A DNA stretch of 64,000 nucleotides from Actinomycetota bacterium (lineage in GTDB: Bacteria > Actinomycetota > Acidimicrobiia > Acidimicrobiales > Ilumatobacteraceae). The notes beneath the pieces were generated by a model that searched no databases, had not been told where the DNA came from, and saw nothing but the letters and a program-made list of their open reading frames with translations. The stretch lies in the NCBI GenBank assembly GCA_963169665.1, contig CAUJET010000105.1, positions 33,419 through 97,418 of the forward strand, given 5' to 3'. A program made the translations under genes and the position numbers. Of the stretch, positions 28,604 to 38,427 are shown in pieces (position 1 is the first letter of the stretch; every line of letters begins with the position of its first letter).

Positions 28604-29050
28604 TCAGGGCTGTTCGACGATGCGGGCCAGGCCGCGCAGGTTGCGCCGCCAGATGGCGCCCATCACCAGCTTGCCGCCGATCCACGCGCCGATCGGCCCA
28701 CCCAACCACCAGGGGAAGATCAGCTCCTCCGCCCACGTGAACCGCGTGCGCCGACCGAGGTCGATCGGGGTGAGGGTGAACATGCCGGTGCCGGTCACGA
28801 TGCCGGTGTGGCGGACGCCCATGGCCTCGCCGGGCCGCCACTCGGTGATCTCCATCTTGTCGACCAGTTCGATCGGGCCGACCTTGGTGTCGCACAGGAA
28901 GCGGGTGCCGACCCCTCGCGTCTGATCGGTCTCGAAGCGGATGGCGACGGCGTCGTGCATCCAGTCGACGTGACGCTCGACGGGTTCGACGACCTCCCAG
29001 ACCCGCTCGGTGGTCGCATCGATCTCGATCGAGACCGAGATGTGGGCCAC
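28604..29050 (-). CDS. SRPBCC/polyketide cyclase-like lipid-binding protein
   Basis: 148 residues of the START/Bet-v1 type: ISVSIEIDATTERVWEVVEP opens the fold, and the C-terminal helix (GAIWRRNLRGLARIVEQ) closes it. A hydrophobic WWLGGPIGAWIGG segment precedes it. Members bind hydrophobic ligands or act as cyclases; no ligand can be inferred. GTG 29050 lies 1 nt after the galT stop, so it is co-transcribed with galT. Confidence 0.82.
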   Translation of the reverse strand: MAHISVSIEIDATTERVWEVVEPVERHVDWMHDAVAIRFETDQTRGVGTRFLCDTKVGPIELVDKMEITEWRPGEAMGVRHTGIVTGTGMFTLTPIDLGRRTRFTWAEELIFPWWLGGPIGAWIGGKLVMGAIWRRNLRGLARIVEQP

Positions 29051-29051
29051 G

Positions 29052-30035
29052 TCAGGCGTGGACGGCGACGTCGCGCAGGTGCGCCGCCGCGGTCTCTGGC
29101 GGCACGATGTTGATGAGCACGCCCGTGCCCCGCTCGAACCCCGCCGTGGTGACGAGCTTCGGCCAGATGCTCACGTACCAGTGGAACGCGCCGGTGTAGT
29201 GGTGCGGTGCCGTGCGGAACACGAGGTTGAAGCTGACGTCGCCGACGGCCTCGCGCAGGTGGGCGATGGCGTCGCGGATCGCGATGCCCATGGCCGCCAG
29301 CGTGGCGTCGTTGGAGTCGGTGAGGTGGAGGTCGTGGCTGCGCGGGATGATCATCATCTCGAACGGCGAACCGCTCCAGAACGGGCAGATGCACACGACG
29401 TCGTCGTTCGCGAACACGACCCGCTTGCCGTCGACGAGCTCGGCCTCGACCGTGGCGCACAGGATGCAGCCACCCTCGAACCGGCTGAAGCCACGCTGCT
29501 CCTCGAGCACCTCGCCCGGCACGAACGGCAGCCCGAGGAGCTGGCCGTGCGGGTGGGCGAGCGACGCGCCGGCCTCGCGGCCGTGGTTGATGATCGCCTG
29601 GGTGAACCGCAGGTTGGTGGCGCTGGCGTGCTCCTGGAAGCGGCGCTGCAGCACGCGCATCATGTCGGCGGCGTCGACGTCGCTCAGGCTGTGCAGCCCA
29701 CCGTTGTGGTCGGGCGTGTACACGAACACCTCGTGGATGCCGCTGGCCTCGGCCTCGACGTGCACGGGACCGAGGTGGTGCACCGAGAACGGTTCGTCGC
29801 CGTAGAAGGCCGGATACTTGTTCGGCATCACGCGCATCTTCCAGCTGCCGCCGGCGTCGAGTTGCTCGAGCGACGGGGCCGTCGCTTCCTCGTTGCCGGG
29901 GCAGAACGGACAGGGACGGTCGGGCCCGGCCTCGACCTCGGCCATCCGGGGCGCGAAGTCGCTGGGCCGTTCGGCCCGCTCGGCGACGATGGTGACCCAT
30001 CGGCCGGTGAGTGGGTTCAGGCGAAGTTGGCTCAC
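29052..30035 (-). CDS. galT: Galactose-1-phosphate uridylyltransferase
   Basis: Exchanges UMP between UDP-glucose and galactose-1-phosphate (Leloir pathway); HIT superfamily. About 327 residues. LRLNPLTGRWVTIVAERAERP opens the family, CPFCPGNE is the metal-binding Cys pair, and NHGREAGASLAHPHGQLLGLP holds the HxH motif with the catalytic His. A second Cys pair (ILCATVEAEL region) is present. Start: GTG 30035 is chosen from three in-frame GTGs because the -10 box TAAGGT lies 10 nt upstream; GTG 30047 or 30044 are alternatives. No other gal genes are nearby. Confidence 0.92.
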   Translation of the reverse strand: MSQLRLNPLTGRWVTIVAERAERPSDFAPRMAEVEAGPDRPCPFCPGNEEATAPSLEQLDAGGSWKMRVMPNKYPAFYGDEPFSVHHLGPVHVEAEASGIHEVFVYTPDHNGGLHSLSDVDAADMMRVLQRRFQEHASATNLRFTQAIINHGREAGASLAHPHGQLLGLPFVPGEVLEEQRGFSRFEGGCILCATVEAELVDGKRVVFANDDVVCICPFWSGSPFEMMIIPRSHDLHLTDSNDATLAAMGIAIRDAIAHLREAVGDVSFNLVFRTAPHHYTGAFHWYVSIWPKLVTTAGFERGTGVLINIVPPETAAAHLRDVAVHA

Positions 30036-30045
30036 AGCACCCACC

Positions 30046-30051
30046 ACCTTA
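30046..30051 (-). promoter_or_regulatory. -10 box TAAGGT for galT
   Basis: TAAGGT lies 10 nt before GTG 30035, with no Shine-Dalgarno between. Confidence 0.4.
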
Positions 30052-30066
30052 GAGCGATTGTTCTGG

Positions 30067-30873
30067 TCATGTACGAACCTGTCCCGGTTTTCCCGCCGAC
30101 GTGTACACCGTCACATGGCGGTCGCTGGCGCTGTCGAAGGTGCTGCGGTCGTAGTCGGCCCAGCGTTCCGCCACCCCGAGACCACTGTGCGCGGCCATCC
30201 GGTCGAGCTCGGCCGGATCGGCCCAGCGGATCGACCACGGACGGAGGCGGACGCCGCCCGATTCGGAGAACTCGATGAACTGGCCCTCGGCCAGCTGGGT
30301 GGTCGCGTCGTGCACGCTCGCGCTGAGCACGACCGAATCGGCCGTCATCGACCGGACCGTGACCTGTGAGCCCCGGGGGCGCTCGTCGGCCCCGTCGGCT
30401 CCATCGGCCCCGTGCTGGTGGCGCGGCACGAATGCCTCGACGACGAACGCGCCACCGGGCGACAGGACCGCGGCCACGCGGTCGAAGCACGCCTGCTGCA
30501 GTTCGGCGGTCGTGAGGTTGAACACGGTGTTGTACGCGGCGAGGACCACGTCGTACTGCCCCGAGGGCAGATCGTCGACCATGTCGCCCAGCACCGTCTT
30601 GACGGTCCTGTCGGGGTCGGCGGATGCAAGTCGTTCCAGCATCTTCCGGCTGCTGTCGACACCGGTGACCTCGCCGACCCGCGCTGCGAGCGGGAGGGCG
30701 AGGCGGCCGGTGCCCACGCCGAGCTCGAGCACCGATCCGGGTCGCGTGCCGCCCGAGGTGGCCACGTCGACGACGAACGACACCGTGGTCTCGAGGTCGG
30801 TGATGTCCGCGTACCAGTCGTCGTACACGTCGGCGAACGCATCGCCGTAGGAGTCGGATCGGAAGCCCCGCAC
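30067..30873 (-). CDS. Class I SAM-dependent methyltransferase
   Basis: About 268 residues. VYDDWYADITD start, motif I SVLELGVGTGRLALPLA, VTGVDSSRKMLERL and the acidic D in TVLGDMVDDL define a class I methyltransferase of the small-molecule type. The substrate is unknown. An ATG at 30909 would overlap the desulfurase ATG on the other strand; GTG 30873 is 36 nt further in and has GATGAT 6 nt upstream, so I use it. It lies just upstream of galT on the same strand, but galT has its own promoter box. Confidence 0.85.
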   Translation of the reverse strand: MRGFRSDSYGDAFADVYDDWYADITDLETTVSFVVDVATSGGTRPGSVLELGVGTGRLALPLAARVGEVTGVDSSRKMLERLASADPDRTVKTVLGDMVDDLPSGQYDVVLAAYNTVFNLTTAELQQACFDRVAAVLSPGGAFVVEAFVPRHQHGADGADGADERPRGSQVTVRSMTADSVVLSASVHDATTQLAEGQFIEFSESGGVRLRPWSIRWADPAELDRMAAHSGLGVAERWADYDRSTFDSASDRHVTVYTSAGKPGQVRT

Positions 30874-30879
30874 CCCCGC

Positions 30880-30900
30880 ATCATCGCTCGTCGGTAGCGT
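30880..30900. promoter_or_regulatory. Back-to-back -10 boxes: methyltransferase (minus) and desulfurase (plus)
   Basis: Minus GATGAT (30885-30880) is 6 nt before GTG 30873; plus TAGCGT (30895-30900) is 7 nt before ATG 30908. The two boxes are 9 bp apart, so the core promoters overlap. The plus box is strong, the minus one weak. Confidence 0.4.
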
Positions 30901-30907
30901 GGGAGCC

Positions 30908-32146
30908 ATGTCGGGACGCGCCGTGGACCCCTCACCCCAGCAGCACCAGCGCGACCAACACGACCCGCGTGACCAGCAGGGTCGGCTCGTGTACCTCGAT
31001 CACGCCGCCACCACGCCGATGCGCCGGGAGGCGATCGATGCGATGTTGCCGTTCCTCGACCAGCAGTACGCGAACCCGAACGGCTCGCACCGCTTCGCCC
31101 GACAGGCGAGAGCCGCGCTCGACGACGCCCGTGAGCTCGTCGCGTCGGTCCTCGGCTGCGCGCCGGGCGAGGTGATCTTCACCGGCGGTGGCACCGAGAG
31201 CGACAACACGTCCGTCCTCGGCGTGGTCGCGGCCCGAGGTGGCACCGCGGTGTGTCCGAGCGTCGAACACCACGCGGTGCTCCACCCGGTCGAGCACGTG
31301 CACGGCCGCGTCGTGCCGGTCGACCGCAGCGGTCGCGTCGACCTCGAGCAGCTCGCCGCAGCGATCGACCGCAACGTGTCCGTGGTGTCGGTGATGGCCG
31401 TCAACAACGAGGTCGGCACGATCACCGACGTCGCCGCAGCAGCGGCGGTCGCCCGCCGGTCGAACCCCGAGGTCGTGGTGCACACCGACGCGGTACAGGC
31501 CGCGTCCTGGCTCGACCTGCGCACGATCACCCCGCACGTCGACCTGTTGTCGCTGTCGGCGCACAAGTTCGGCGGCCCGAAAGGCGTCGGCGTGCTCGTG
31601 GCGCGCGTCCGAGCCCGGTTCGAGCCGTTGCTCATCGGTGGAGGTCAGGAGCGCGAGCGGCGCAGCGGAACGCAGAACGTGGCCGGCATCGTCGCGATGG
31701 CCGAGGCGCTGCGTCTCGCCGATCATGAGCGCGAGACGGAGCGGGTGCGGCTCACCGCGCTGCGCGACCGGCTCGTGGACGGCATCGCCGGTCGACTCGA
31801 CGGCGTGATGGAAACGGTGCCCCGCGAGCACAAGGTGGCGGGCTCGGCGCACCTGTGCCTGCAGGGCGTCGAGAACGAGGCGTTGCTGTTCCTGCTCGAC
31901 GAGGCGGGCGTCTGCGCGAGCGCCGCCTCGGCGTGCGCGGCGGGAGCGATGGAGCCTTCACACGTCCTCGCCGGCATGGGCGTCGACCGCGAGTGGGCAG
32001 CCGGTGCGCTGCGACTGACGTTGGGGCGCACCACCACCGACGTGGATGTCGACCGCGCCGTCGATGCGGTCGTCGGTGCCGTCACCCGCATCCGTGGCCA
32101 CGCCTCCGGTGCGCTCGCCGACGTGACGACAGGAGACCGTCGATGA
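30908..32146 (+). CDS. Cysteine desulfurase (IscS/NifS-like)
   Basis: PLP enzyme releasing sulfur from cysteine as a protein persulfide. 412 residues, 30 of them an N-terminal polar extension before LVYLDHAATTPM. The PLP Lys220 is in SAHKFGGPKG and the persulfide Cys343 in SACAAGAMEPSHVL, matching the SGSACTSGS loop of IscS; Cys336 is an extra nearby Cys. Its stop overlaps the mnmA start by 4 nt, so the main role is probably sulfur donation for tRNA 2-thiouridine, though it could also feed Fe-S assembly. The mRNA is leaderless (TAGCGT 7 nt upstream). Confidence 0.93.
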   Translation: MSGRAVDPSPQQHQRDQHDPRDQQGRLVYLDHAATTPMRREAIDAMLPFLDQQYANPNGSHRFARQARAALDDARELVASVLGCAPGEVIFTGGGTESDNTSVLGVVAARGGTAVCPSVEHHAVLHPVEHVHGRVVPVDRSGRVDLEQLAAAIDRNVSVVSVMAVNNEVGTITDVAAAAAVARRSNPEVVVHTDAVQAASWLDLRTITPHVDLLSLSAHKFGGPKGVGVLVARVRARFEPLLIGGGQERERRSGTQNVAGIVAMAEALRLADHERETERVRLTALRDRLVDGIAGRLDGVMETVPREHKVAGSAHLCLQGVENEALLFLLDEAGVCASAASACAAGAMEPSHVLAGMGVDREWAAGALRLTLGRTTTDVDVDRAVDAVVGAVTRIRGHASGALADVTTGDRR

Positions 32147-33189
32147 AGGTGCTCTGCGCGATGAGCGGCGGCGTCGACTCGTCCGTGGCCGCGGCCGAAT
32201 TGCTCGCCGACGGACACGAGGTGGTCGGCGTCACCATGCGTCTCTGGGGCGGCGACAGCGACACCGGGTGCTGCTCGATCGCCGATGTCGACGACGCCCG
32301 TCGCGTCGCGCAGCAGCTCGGCATCGACCACCTCGTGTTCAACTTCACGGACGACTTCGACCGCCACGTGGTCGAACCGTACGTCGATGCCCACGCGCAC
32401 GGCCTCACGCCGAACCCGTGCATCGAGTGCAACCGGCACCTGAAGTTCGCCCGCCTGAGCGAGCGCGCCGATCTGCTCGGCTTCGATGTCGTGGCCACCG
32501 GCCACCACGCCCGGATCGTCGAGCACGACGGCCACCACTACGTCGCACGCGGCGCCGACGCCGCCAAGGACCAGAGCTACGTGGTCCACATGCTGCCCCA
32601 GCGCGAGCTCGCCCGAACCCTGTTCCCCGTCGGCCACCTCACCAAGGCCGAGGTGCGACGTCGCGCCGATGCCGCCGGGCTGCGCACGGCCCACAAGCCC
32701 GACAGTCAGGACGTGTGCTTCATCACCCACACCGGCGGCCGCGAGCAGTTCCTCGGCGATCGCATCCCGTTCCGCCCGGCCCGCGTGGTCGACGCCGACG
32801 GTGCCGAGGTCGGTGCCGTCGACGCCGTCGAGCTCGTCACCATCGGGCAGCGGCGTGGCATCGGCTTGCCTGGCGGGGGACCCAAGCGGTACGTGGTGGA
32901 CGTCGACGTCGCCGCGGGTCGCGTCGTCGTCGGCGACGAACGCGAGCTGTACACGGGCACGACCCGTGTCACGACGATGACATGGGCCGCGTCCGTCGCG
33001 TCGGGCGACGTCCTGGTGCAGTGCAGTGCGCACGGCGACGCCCGGCGGGCGAGCGCACACGTCGATGCCGAGTCGGGCGAGGTGGTGCTCGACTGGGCAG
33101 AACCCCAACGGCGCGTCGCTCCCGGCCAGAGCGTGGTGCTGTACGACCTCGGCGACGAGCGCGTGCTCGGCGGTGGCATCGCCCGCTGA
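32143..33189 (+). CDS. mnmA: tRNA-specific 2-thiouridylase
   Basis: Uses persulfide sulfur to make 2-thiouridine at the wobble position (U34) of Lys, Glu and Gln tRNAs. 348 residues. PP-loop MSGGVDSSVAA at the N-terminus, catalytic Cys in NPCIECNRHLKF, second Cys in DSQDVCFI, ATGHHARI, and a C-terminal beta-barrel with RRGIGLPGG. ATG 32143 is preceded by ACAGGAGAC and overlaps the desulfurase stop (ATGA). Coupled translation with its sulfur donor is functionally sensible. Short palindromes GCCCG/CGGGC and a 14-bp palindrome at 33196-33209 follow the stop. Confidence 0.96.
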   Translation: MKVLCAMSGGVDSSVAAAELLADGHEVVGVTMRLWGGDSDTGCCSIADVDDARRVAQQLGIDHLVFNFTDDFDRHVVEPYVDAHAHGLTPNPCIECNRHLKFARLSERADLLGFDVVATGHHARIVEHDGHHYVARGADAAKDQSYVVHMLPQRELARTLFPVGHLTKAEVRRRADAAGLRTAHKPDSQDVCFITHTGGREQFLGDRIPFRPARVVDADGAEVGAVDAVELVTIGQRRGIGLPGGGPKRYVVDVDVAAGRVVVGDERELYTGTTRVTTMTWAASVASGDVLVQCSAHGDARRASAHVDAESGEVVLDWAEPQRRVAPGQSVVLYDLGDERVLGGGIAR

Positions 33190-33209
33190 ACGGGCGCCGG
33201 CGCGCCGGC
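33181..33209. terminator. Hairpins between the converging mnmA and membrane-protein genes
   Basis: GCCCG-CTGAA-CGGGC (33181-33195) overlaps the mnmA stop, followed by the 14-bp palindrome GCCGGCGCGCCGGC (33196-33209). Both sit in the 26-nt convergent gap. Confidence 0.45.
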
Positions 33210-33215
33210 CGGGAC

Positions 33216-34106
33216 TCAGCCGACGGCGAGCGAACGTTCGCCGGCCGCGTGCAGCAGCCGCCCGGGTCGGGTGGGTGCGACCAGGAACGAGAGCACGTGC
33301 AGCGCCGTCCCGCCCGGCTTCGACCGGGTGCCGGCGAGCACGACCGTCGTCGACTCCGACACCGTCACCTCCACCGCGTGACCGCCGGTCGGGCCGGTGA
33401 AGTCGGCCGCCTGCGTGTCGGCCGGCGCGAGGCGCGCGCGGCGGAGGATCGCGCTGGGGAACATCACCGTCTCGGCGAGCACCACGTGGTCGTGGAGCAC
33501 GAAGCCGGCCGGGACGAGCACGACCCACCGGCGCGTCAGACGATGGAAGCGAGGGAGCAGGAACCAGCCGAGCGCCAACGCTGCCGCGGTGACCACGACG
33601 CCGACGATCCAGCTGCCGGCAGCGAGCGCCAGGGGGCCGACGAGGACGCCCGCACACCAGACGGACCACGACACCACGGTCGGCACGTAGAACGCCGCCG
33701 GTGGGCGCAACAGGAACCGCTGCTCGTCGCCGTACGCGGAGGCCTGCACCATGAGGTTGCCGAACTCGCCGCTGCCGACGATCACGAGCGCCAGCAGCGT
33801 GGAGACCGCGCCGACCACGGTGGCCGACGACGCCCCGGCCTCCACGAACGCGGCCATCGCGGCGACCGTGCCGACCGGTGTGAGCACGCGGGCGATCGTG
33901 AGGCCGATCGCCGACGGCACGGCGAGCGTGACGGCGACAGCGGCCCAGCCGACCCACAGTGCGGCGGTGCCGGCGAGCTGCACCGATCGGGAGTGCTCGG
34001 CGAGTGCTTCGCCGAACCCGGCGCCGCCGATCACCGCCACGCCCAGCCACACCACACGCGCCGCCCAGAGCACGGCTGACCCAGGAGATTTGGCCGATGA
34101 CTGCAC
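33216..34106 (-). CDS. Integral membrane protein of unknown function
   Basis: 296 residues from GTG 34106, about seven hydrophobic helices in the first 210 residues (for example VLWAARVVWLGVAVIGGAGF, AALWVGWAAVAVTLAV, VSTLLALVIVGSGEF) followed by an 80-residue cytoplasmic-looking beta-rich domain (VVLVPAGFVLHDHVVLAETV, then VTVSESTTVVLAG), a layout like PH-domain-type membrane proteins. Function is not recognised. The start is fixed by TACCCT 8 nt upstream. It converges with mnmA and is divergent from the MetE-like gene. Confidence 0.82.
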   Translation of the reverse strand: MQSSAKSPGSAVLWAARVVWLGVAVIGGAGFGEALAEHSRSVQLAGTAALWVGWAAVAVTLAVPSAIGLTIARVLTPVGTVAAMAAFVEAGASSATVVGAVSTLLALVIVGSGEFGNLMVQASAYGDEQRFLLRPPAAFYVPTVVSWSVWCAGVLVGPLALAAGSWIVGVVVTAAALALGWFLLPRFHRLTRRWVVLVPAGFVLHDHVVLAETVMFPSAILRRARLAPADTQAADFTGPTGGHAVEVTVSESTTVVLAGTRSKPGGTALHVLSFLVAPTRPGRLLHAAGERSLAVG

Positions 34107-34114
34107 GAGGCGAC

Positions 34115-34120
34115 AGGGTA
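34115..34120 (-). promoter_or_regulatory. -10 box TACCCT for the membrane protein gene
   Basis: TACCCT, 8 nt, GTG 34106. It excludes the much longer upstream open frame as the coding start. Confidence 0.45.
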
Positions 34121-34322
34121 TCCAGACGCCGCCGTCGGGCCAGCGGTCGTCGACATGATCGTGTCGACGTCCGATCGCTCTCACCCCAGTGTTCACACAC
34201 CGTTGACGAATCCGCCTCGCCGCCGGCGGATCGATCGTGTCAGCATTTCGGCACATGACCACCCGGACCGACGCCGTCGGTCCCCGAGCACCGAACCCTA
34301 GAGACCCGAAAGGAGGATCACG

Positions 34323-35348
34323 ATGGCTGCACTGCAGGTCGCCAACGGCGTCACGGTCGGCATCGGGAGCCTCCCGCACCGCGACCTCGACGCCGGCATC
34401 CGATTCGCCCTCGAGGCGACCGCGATCCCCACCGTCCCGTCGCTGCCGAAGCGGTCGCCGGCCGAGGGCATCATCGTCCAGGCGATGCTGGGCATCGAGG
34501 GCGTCACGGTGGGTCAGTACGGTGCGATCTCGGTCGACCTCAACCGGATCGACCCGATCGCCGACGTGTCGACGGATCTGCAGCACGATGCGTTCGCCGG
34601 GTTCCGACGGTTCCTGGAGCTCGCTGCGGTCCGCCACGCCGATCCCGAGCTCGGCCCGATCGACGCCGTCAAGTGGCAGCTCGTGGGCCCGGTCACCCTC
34701 GGGATGGCGCTGTTGCGCGCCGGCGTGCCGGTGCACGACGCGTTCGACGTGTCGGTGCGAGCCGTGCGCTCACACGTGCAGCACCTCCTCGACGCGGTCG
34801 AGACGGCGTTGCCGGGTTGTCGGCAGCTGGTCTTCATCGACGAACCCGACATGGTCGACCTCACCGATGCGCACTTCCCGATCGCGCCGGACACGGCGAT
34901 CGATCTGGTGTCGGGTGCACTCGCCGCGATCGAGTCGCGAGGGTTGTCGGGACTGCACGTGTGCGGCGACGCCGACTGGCCCTCGATGATCGCCGCCGGC
35001 CCGCAGATCCTGTCCATCCCGGTCGGCACCTCGATCGTCGATGCAGCCGGCTACCTGCAGCAGTTCCTCGCCCGCGGCGGCATCGTCGCCTGGGGTGCCG
35101 TCCACACCGACGGCCCCATCTCCACCACGGTCGAGCGGCCGTGGCGCCAGCTCACCCAGCTGTGGTGCCAGCTCGTCGAGCGCGGATGTGACCAGGTGCT
35201 GTTGCGCACCCAGTGCATCGTCACCCCCGAGTGCGGACTGGGGCTGCACAGCCCGTCCGTCGCCGAGCGGGTGCACCGGATCACGGCCGAGGTGAGCCGC
35301 CGCGTGCACGACCAGGCGACGGCCACCCGCTTCGTGCTCGGCGCCTGA
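34323..35348 (+). CDS. Cobalamin-independent methionine synthase-like (MetE C-terminal/UroD superfamily) protein
   Basis: 341 residues. GSLPHRDLDAGIRFALEATA opens a TIM-barrel of the UroD/MetE-C type. Candidate zinc ligands are H and C in GLHVCGDADW and Cys in TQCIVTPECGLG, which resemble the His, Cys and Cys of MetE. It lacks the MetE N-terminal domain, so it may be a short methyltransferase of archaeal core-MetE type or a homologue with another acceptor. It has the clearest Shine-Dalgarno of the region, AAAGGAGGATCACG before the ATG, unlike its leaderless neighbours. Confidence 0.8.
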   Translation: MAALQVANGVTVGIGSLPHRDLDAGIRFALEATAIPTVPSLPKRSPAEGIIVQAMLGIEGVTVGQYGAISVDLNRIDPIADVSTDLQHDAFAGFRRFLELAAVRHADPELGPIDAVKWQLVGPVTLGMALLRAGVPVHDAFDVSVRAVRSHVQHLLDAVETALPGCRQLVFIDEPDMVDLTDAHFPIAPDTAIDLVSGALAAIESRGLSGLHVCGDADWPSMIAAGPQILSIPVGTSIVDAAGYLQQFLARGGIVAWGAVHTDGPISTTVERPWRQLTQLWCQLVERGCDQVLLRTQCIVTPECGLGLHSPSVAERVHRITAEVSRRVHDQATATRFVLGA

Positions 35349-35401
35349 CCGACCAGCGCCGCGAGCCAGTTCGGATCGTGCGACGCCCGACGGCGACGTG
35401 A

Positions 35402-37597
<2,196 letters not shown>

Positions 37598-37606
37598 CAG
37601 CAGACG

Positions 37607-38374
37607 TCAGACGGCGTAGAAGTTCCAGCTGAAGGTGCGGAACCGGTCCGGGCCGTCCTCGGTGCGCCAGTACCGGATGGTGATGGTGTGCTGGCCCGTG
37701 GAGAACGCTTCGATCGGCTGGGTGGAGCCGGGGGTGAACGTCAACGTGTTGTTGCCCGGTTCGTAGATGGCACCCGGCGGCACCACGACCTGTTCGCCGC
37801 CGCCGTCGCCGAGTCCCGGTGGTCGCTGGGTGATGTCGCCGTCGAGGGAGATGACGTCGAGCTCGACGCCGTCGATGAACATGATCGCCTCGTAGCCGGT
37901 GACGAGGTCGACGAAGACCCGGGTCTGCTGCGGCACCTGCGTGGCGCCGCGGATCGGATCGATGTTCTCGATCACGTCGGGGAGCCCCTGCTGTTCGCGG
38001 CCGGTGACCGACCGGAGCAGGCCCACCACCACCAGGACGAGCCCGAGCGCGATGCCGAAGCTCGCGAGCAACAGTTTGACGTCGAGTCGACGGCGCGGCT
38101 TCGTGGCGCCGAGCGACGCCTCGACCCGTTCGAGCCCGGCGAGCGGATCGGACCCGTGGACCGGCGCTGGCACCGTCGTCGGATCGTCGTCGGGTCGATC
38201 GATCGGGTCGTCGCCCGCGGGGTGCTGGTCCTCGGGGTGCTGATCGGGTGGAGCGCTGGTGGTCGCCACGTCGGCAAGTCTCGCGCCGAGAGGCTGGCTT
38301 TCCACCGTCGTCCGACGTGACGTCTCTCCCGGACGCCCGGACGGGCGGTGTTCGGAGATGGGAGCCGAAACCAC
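37607..38374 (-). CDS. Single-span membrane protein of unknown function
   Basis: Up to 255 residues. Pro/Asp-rich cytoplasmic N-terminus, basic TKPRRRLD before a TM helix (VKLLLASFGIALGLVLVVVGL), then an extracytoplasmic beta-rich domain of about 145 residues (IRGATQVPQQTRVFVDLVTG, TITIRYWRTEDGPDRFRTFS). Function is not recognised. The start is uncertain: GTG 38374 is used, but GTG codons nearer VESQPLGARL or VATTSAPP would give shorter forms, and no promoter box decides between them. It is divergent from the PASTA kinase gene. Confidence 0.72.
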   Translation of the reverse strand: MVSAPISEHRPSGRPGETSRRTTVESQPLGARLADVATTSAPPDQHPEDQHPAGDDPIDRPDDDPTTVPAPVHGSDPLAGLERVEASLGATKPRRRLDVKLLLASFGIALGLVLVVVGLLRSVTGREQQGLPDVIENIDPIRGATQVPQQTRVFVDLVTGYEAIMFIDGVELDVISLDGDITQRPPGLGDGGGEQVVVPPGAIYEPGNNTLTFTPGSTQPIEAFSTGQHTITIRYWRTEDGPDRFRTFSWNFYAV

Positions 38375-38411
38375 TCCGGGGTCACGCGCGCCGAGCCCGG
38401 ACTGCAGCCGC

Positions 38412-38417
38412 TAGCGT
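38412..38417 (+). promoter_or_regulatory. -10 box TAGCGT for the PASTA kinase gene
   Basis: TAGCGT, 10 nt, ATG 38428. The predicted 5' end is 0-4 nt before the start codon. Confidence 0.45.
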
Positions 38418-38427
38418 CGCGGTTCCG

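Noticed and set aside
34191..34206. A second PHO box before the MetE-like gene (GTTCA then GTTGA, 11 nt apart)
   Set aside because: Only one unit matches; no -10 box lies at a suitable distance and the neighbouring genes have no phosphate role.
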